Shown: piece by piece, positions 54,801-61,448 of the stretch | Layout of the letters: every line of letters begins with the position of its first letter | Numbering within the stretch: the first letter of the stretch is position 1 | Origin: Erinaceus europaeus | Taxonomy: Eukaryota > Chordata > Mammalia > Eulipotyphla > Erinaceidae | Assembly (NCBI RefSeq): GCF_950295315.1 | Contig: NW_026647662.1 | Coordinates: 1-64,000, forward strand | Reading direction: 5' to 3' | DNA length: 64,000 bases | Position numbers and translations under genes: made by a program | The notes under the pieces: model-generated | Databases searched by the model: none | Told to the model about the DNA's origin: nothing | Seen by the model: the letters and a program-made list of their open reading frames with translations, nothing else

Positions 54801-57800
54801 GGTGCCTGCACCATGAATCCACCGCTCCTGGAGGCCATTTTTCCCCCCTTTTTGTTGCCCTAGTTGTTGCAGCCTCGTTGCGGTTATTATTGCCATTGTT
54901 GACATTGCTTTGTTGTTGGATAGTACAGAGAGAAATGGAGAGAGGAGGGGAAGACAGAGAGAGAGGGGAGAGAAAGATAAGACACCTGCAGACCTGCTTC
55001 ACCACCCGTGAAGCAACTCCCCTGCAGGTGGGGAGCCAGGGACTCGAACGGGGATCCTTACGCCGGTCCCTGCGCTTTGCGTCACGTGCGCTTAACCCAC
55101 TGCGCCACTGCCCGACTCCCAAAAAGCAGTATTTTCTTATCTTATACGAGTCATCTCTTAATACAGGAAACTGAAGCTGCAGAGAAGTTGCGAATCTCAA
55201 AGAATAATTTAGAGATACTAAATGAGAAGATGACAGTTCAACTGGAAGAGACTGGGAAGAGACTGCAGTTTGCCGAAAGTAGAGGTCCACAGCTGGAAGG
55301 TGCCGACAGCAAGAGCTGGAAATCGATAGTTGTCACAAGGTAGAAAGAGTTTAAAATTTTCAGAAAATGTGATCAGTTCTAATTCTTCCACTGTAATTTT
55401 AAATGAATATGGGACTATTCTGATGAACTTTGGGGCTCTTTTCTGATAAAACTGTTGGATGTGATAATTTTTCTGTTGCATACAAGAGTATGTTTTTCTC
55501 CTTAAAACATTTAAACCAGGAGCAGGAAAGGAACGAGGATGCTGTCAGTCATGAGCCTGGACTGATGGTGCCAGGTTCATCCTGGGCAGTGCTCTTCCTG
55601 TTACCCTTCAGCCTAATCACTTCATTTTCTGCCTCTGCTATCAGCCAGGCACAAGGTAGCTACCGTGTGTCTTGTCTTCTACTGGATCTGAACTCTGTGC
55701 AGTTTTGTGTTGGGTTGCATCACGGGGGAGAGAGAAGAGACCAGGAATTTGTGGCGGAGCAGAATGCAAATCTTTATTCACGAGGACGCCCCAGAGTTGA
55801 GTGCGAGCGGTTTAGGCCACGTAGAGCTAGCAAAATGGCCGCCTTCCACTATACCCTACAGCCCTTCTCCAGGTCGGGTTGCAGAAGAGAGAAGAGCAAA
55901 GAGAGCGAAAGCAGAAGCAGGAGAGGCTTTTATGGGAGGATTCCGGAAGTGGCAAGTCTGGATGGGATTGGCTAGGAAAGGGGGTGGAGAGAGGCAAAGG
56001 GCATGATGGGAAGGTGGAAGTGTCCTTAGCAACTGTTGCAATGGTTTTAACTGAATTTGCAATACCCTGAGGGGATAACATGGTGGAGATCTGTAAATAA
56101 TGCTTGCATGGAAATACAGTGCTTTGTGGGCCCTGCCATTGTTCGACCACATCTGCACAATTTCCCAGCAGTTTTGTAGTTACATCATAGGCAGCTTGCT
56201 CTCAGATATTCCAGACAGATGGATTCAGTGATGGCTTCAGTTTCTGATTGGCCTCTTTCTCTGTTGTTTGTTTTTTGTTTTTTTTTTCTCTTACCCCATG
56301 AGCCTTTATTACAAATCCATGTGGTTCCTGTCTGTGAAACTTAAATTTTTTGTGGCTACTAGAGAGGCAGTGAAGGTTCACAAGTTAACATTCATGTTCA
56401 TGGCCACTGTCACTAGCAGTGTTTCACCATGATTATGAGGAAACCGTATGAGACTCCGGTGCTGGGGCTGGACAGTGGCTCACCCAGTAAAACGTGTTAC
56501 CATGTGCAAGGACTCTGTTCAAGGCCCTGATCCTCATCTGTAGGGAAGAGCTTCACAAGTGGTATAGCACTGCTGCAGTTGCTGCTTCTGCTTTTCTCTC
56601 TTTCCCACCCCATATCTCCCTGTCTCATCCTTTATCAAAATGAAAGGGGAAAAAATGGTCACTAAGAATGGTGGTGTCATGTTACAGGCAGTGAGCCCCA
56701 GCAAGAATGCTGGTCAGACACACACAAACACACACACACACTGAGAGAGGTAGAAAGAGAGGGAGGGAGGGAGGCCCAGGAGGGGAAAAGAGGGAGGGAG
56801 GGAGAGAGAGAGAGAGAGAGGGAGAGAATAGAGACTTCAGTGTCATTCTTCTTTTAGGCTAAGCACCTGCTTCAAGGAGTATAAAGAATTTAACAATGTG
56901 GGGAGTTGGGCGGTAGCACAGCAGGTTAAGTGCACATGGCACAAAGCGCAAGGACCTGCATAAAGATCCTGGTTCGAGCCCCCGGCTCCCCGCCTAAAGA
57001 GGAGTCACTTCACAGGCAGTGAAGAAGGTCTGCAGGTGTCTATCTGTCCTATCCAACAACGACATCAATAACAATAAAACAACAAGAGCAATAAAAGGGA
57101 ATAAATAAATATTAAAAAACAGAATATAAAAATGTGGTCCAGACTAAGTCTTCTCTGACTAATCTCATACAAAATTGTATTCCCTTTACCTCTTTTGGCC
57201 CCATTTCAACAGATAAACTCATCTTTATTCTTATTTTCGTAGAATGTCTTATGTCCATCCAACCCGTTGTTTTTTTTTTTTTTTTCTTCTGATGTCAATG
57301 GCTACATCTGCCCTACCTGCTATCTATCGCAAATGGACACGGGTGGATGACAGTCACTGTGATAGGAGCCTTAGCACCAAGACTATAGCTATTTCCCTAG
57401 TGAACCTACTGCCCTGTACTTGACTCCCTATCAGCCAAGTCTAAGAAGAAGAGAGGTTGGATTGTACAGAGCAACACAGGTGACCAAGAAATGACACTTC
57501 CGGGAGTCGGGCTGTAGTGCAGCGGGTTAAGCGCAGGTGGCGCAAAACCAAGGACCGGCATAAGGATCCTGGTTCGAACCCCGGCTCCCCACCTGCAGGG
57601 GAGTCGCTTCACAGGCGGTGAAGCAGGTCTGCAGGTGTCTATCTTTCTCTCCTCCTCTCTGTCTTCCCCTCCTCTCTCCATTTCTCTCTGTCCTATCCAA
57701 CAACAACTACAACAATAAAACAACAAGGGCAACAAAAGGGAATAAATAAATAAAATAAATATTAAAAAAAAAAATACACAGACCCCCATAACAATACAGA

Positions 57801-58009
57801 TATCCTTTAAAAAAAAAAAAAAAAAAGAAATGACACTTCCTGGAGAAGTATCATTGGTTTCTGCCCTGACAGTACTCAGAATCCCTTCCTGTTTCTGGCC
57901 CACTCTCAGTCCTGCAGAAGGCTAGTGTTATGATTGGGAAAACAACTAAACCCTCTATTTTAATTGACCTCTAATTCAGGAATGGCTGCTCCTTGATCCC
58001 TCCTTTATG

Positions 58010-58062
<53 letters not shown>

Positions 58063-61000
58063 TGTATATGTATATATATATATCATAAAGAATTGATTAT
58101 AAGCAGTATAAAAGAATCATAATTATTTGGATACCACAAAAGCATCAAAGAACTTTTTCAGCTATGAAAAGAGGGCTGGGGAGATAGCATGGTGGTTATG
58201 CAAAGAGGTTCATGCTTGAGGCACCAAAAGCCCCAGGTTCAATCCCTAGCACCACCATAAACCAGGTTAAGAAAATTACGGGCAAGATACCATGGCTCCA
58301 AGCTTCCCCCAGAGTTGTAATACTCCCATGTGGTGTGCTGGGGGCACAAACCTGGTTCACATGCATAGCAAAGCAGCCACCCTTCCCAGGTAAGCTAGAA
58401 CGAGGAAGGCAGCGAGATTACCCTCTGTCATATGATTGAACCCAGGACAAAAAAGGCTTGCACTCTTGCTACTGAGCCATCTTTCTGGCCTCCTATTTTT
58501 TCTTTTTTTATATATTTATTTTCCCTCTTGCTGCCGCCTTTTTTATTATTGTTGTAGTTATTATTGTTGTCATTGTTAGATAGGACAGAGAGAAATGGAG
58601 AGAGGAGGGCAAGACAGAGAGGGGGAGAGAAAGATAGTCACCTGCAGACCTGCTTCACTGCCTGTGAAGTGACTCCTCTGCAGGTGTGGAGCCAGGGGCT
58701 GCGTTACTGCCCGACTTCCTGGCCTCCAGCTCTCAATGCAGTGATTTGAACTGGCTTCTTACATGAGCAAGAGAAATGATTTTCCATACCAATTTTTTCC
58801 CTTTAAATTTTTAGAATGTATGAAACAAAACTGAAAGAATTGCAAAGTGATATTGCCAAAAAAACCCAGAGCCTAACTGATCTTAAACAGCTTGTGAAAG
58901 AATCAAGAGAGAGGGAACAAAAAGCTAAGAAATACACCGAGGACCTCCAGCAACAGGTGAGTGAGTGATAGCAGTTTCCTTGACGTGGTGACACGTTATC
59001 TCCCCAAGTTCCTGCTCAGTTTTGTCTTATCCATTCTCCTCCTACTGAGCCCATCTGTGGGAGTTGAACCCCTCAGCCATTTGTGTAGACCAGAAAACCT
59101 GCATTCATCATCGATCATTGGTTCCAATCTCCCTCTTACTTCCCATCTTTTCCATCATTAAATCTTATCAGCTGTTGTCCAAATCTACTCCGTATTTGCT
59201 TGCCGACATCTCACCTCCTCCACACTTGTAGTCTAATCCAAGCTATTATCTCATTTCTAAAGTATCATAATTACTCCTATTTCCATTCTTGCCTTGGTTT
59301 ACCTTCCCTGACCTATATTCCATATAGTTGCCCATCATTTGAAAACATAAAACGGGATTTGGGCGGTAGCACAGTGGGTTAAGCACAAGTGGCGCAAAGC
59401 ACAAGGACCGGCATAAGGATCCTGGTTCGAGCCCCCAGCTCCCCACCTGCTGGGGAGTCGCTTCACAGGTGGTGAAACAGGTCTGCAGGTGTCTCTCTTT
59501 CTCTCCCCCTCTGTCTTCCTCTCTTCTCTCCATTTCTGTCTGTCCTGTGCAACAATGATGACATCAATAACAACAATAATAACTACAACAATAAAACAAG
59601 GGCAACAAAAGGGAACAATAAAAAAAAAACCACATAAAACAGATTATAACCGTCCCATTCTTAGAATCTTCCAACTGTTACCCAGCACCACTGGAAGAAA
59701 AACCTAAACTTTTTTTTTCATATCCTATAAGGACTCTAAGGACCTACATGGTGTAGTTTCTGATTCCTTTAAAAAATTTTTTAAATTTTATTTAGTATTG
59801 GATAGAGAAATTGAGGGGAAGATAAAGGGAGAAACAAGAGACACCTGTAGCTTTCCCCCTGCAGGGCTTGAACTCAGGTCCTTGTGCAGTGTAGTGTGTG
59901 TGCACTAAACCAAGTGTGCCACTGCCTGGTCCCTCTGGTTCCCTCTATCCTTATCTTTTTTTTTCCTAATATTTATTTATTCCCTTTTCTTGCCTTTTTT
60001 TTTAAAAATTGTTGTAGTAGCTGTTGTTATTGATGTCGTTGTTGGAAAGGACAGAGAGAAATGGAGAGAGGAGGGGAAGACAGAGAGGGGGAGCGAAAGA
60101 TGAGACACCTGCAGACCTGCTTCACTGCCTGTGAAGTGACTTCCCTGCACTGGGGAGCCGGGGGCTCGAACCGGGATCCCTACATCGGTTCTTGTACTTT
60201 GCACCACGTGAGCTTAACCTGCTGTGCTACTGCCCACCTCCCCCCTCTATCCTTATCTTTAATGCAACAGTAACTATTCAATAAATAATTGTGGAATGGT
60301 CACTGAATAGAATGCCACAGAAATGTGCTCATCGGTGGCCAGGGAGATAGTATAATGAAGAACAAAAAAAAAGAAAGAAAGAAAGAAAAGAATGTTATGC
60401 CTCAGGCCGCCAAGTCCAATCTCAGCACCACTATAAGACAGCTGAACAGTGTTCTGGTCCATCTCTTTGTATCTTCTCATGAAAATAAAAATATTTTTTA
60501 AAAAGAAAGGAAGAAGTGTGCTCATTGTACTTTTGAAAATGTTTTGCTTTATTGAAAAATACATATACTTGACTTAATTCTTTGTCAAATTTTGCATTCT
60601 TATATTTCATTGTGCCCAAAGATTGAGATTCTCAAGCACGTTCCTGAAGGTGTTGAAACAGAGCAAGGCCTTCAACGGGAGTTTCAAATTCTTAGGTACA
60701 TTGTATTTACATTATTACTATTTTCTTTAAAAAAAAAAAAAAGAAAGAAAAACTTTTTTATCTAACTAGGTTTACTATACTAGAAACTAGGATTTTCAAT
60801 TTTGCTGCCTTTGTTTATCCTTCTAATACCAATTTCAATTTTGCTATCTTTCTTTGTTTTAACCTAATACCAATCACTTAATAGCACAGATTGTCTTAAA
60901 CCTCTAGCCTCTTATAGGCAAATATTATTTAAAAAAAAAAGAAAAAAAATGAAGAGATTCCAGGATTCTGTGTAGCATATCTCTTATGAGGCTCTCTCAA

Positions 61001-61402
61001 CAGAAAAACTACTCTTGAAAACTGTATCAAGCCAGGTTTTAAGAAAAACAAGGAATTTTAGCTTCATGATTTCTGTTTAAGAATGGTAGCATTACAGTCA
61101 TGAAGATAAAAATAATAATACTTACATTTTTAAATATCAGCAAATATTGGAGCTCAATTTGTTAAGAGCTGTCAGTATTTTAACAGTTATCATTTTGTTC
61201 TAGATTAGCTAACAGTCAACTGGAAAAAGAAAAAGCAGACTTAATCCATCAGGTAGAAGTTTACAAGGACCTAAGTAGAGGTGAAGACACTATTCCTGGT
61301 AACGTATCTTTCCATATATATTCCATGGGTACAGTTTCTTCAGGTTTTGCTAGTTTGTATCTGCCTTGTTTACTTACAAGTTCCTATTATTGAGTTATTT
61401 CA

Positions 61403-61448
<46 letters not shown>

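Noticed and set aside
55430..55975. 181-residue open frame
   Set aside because: It starts in intron 49 and runs into an antisense LTR; no splice signals or family resemblance.
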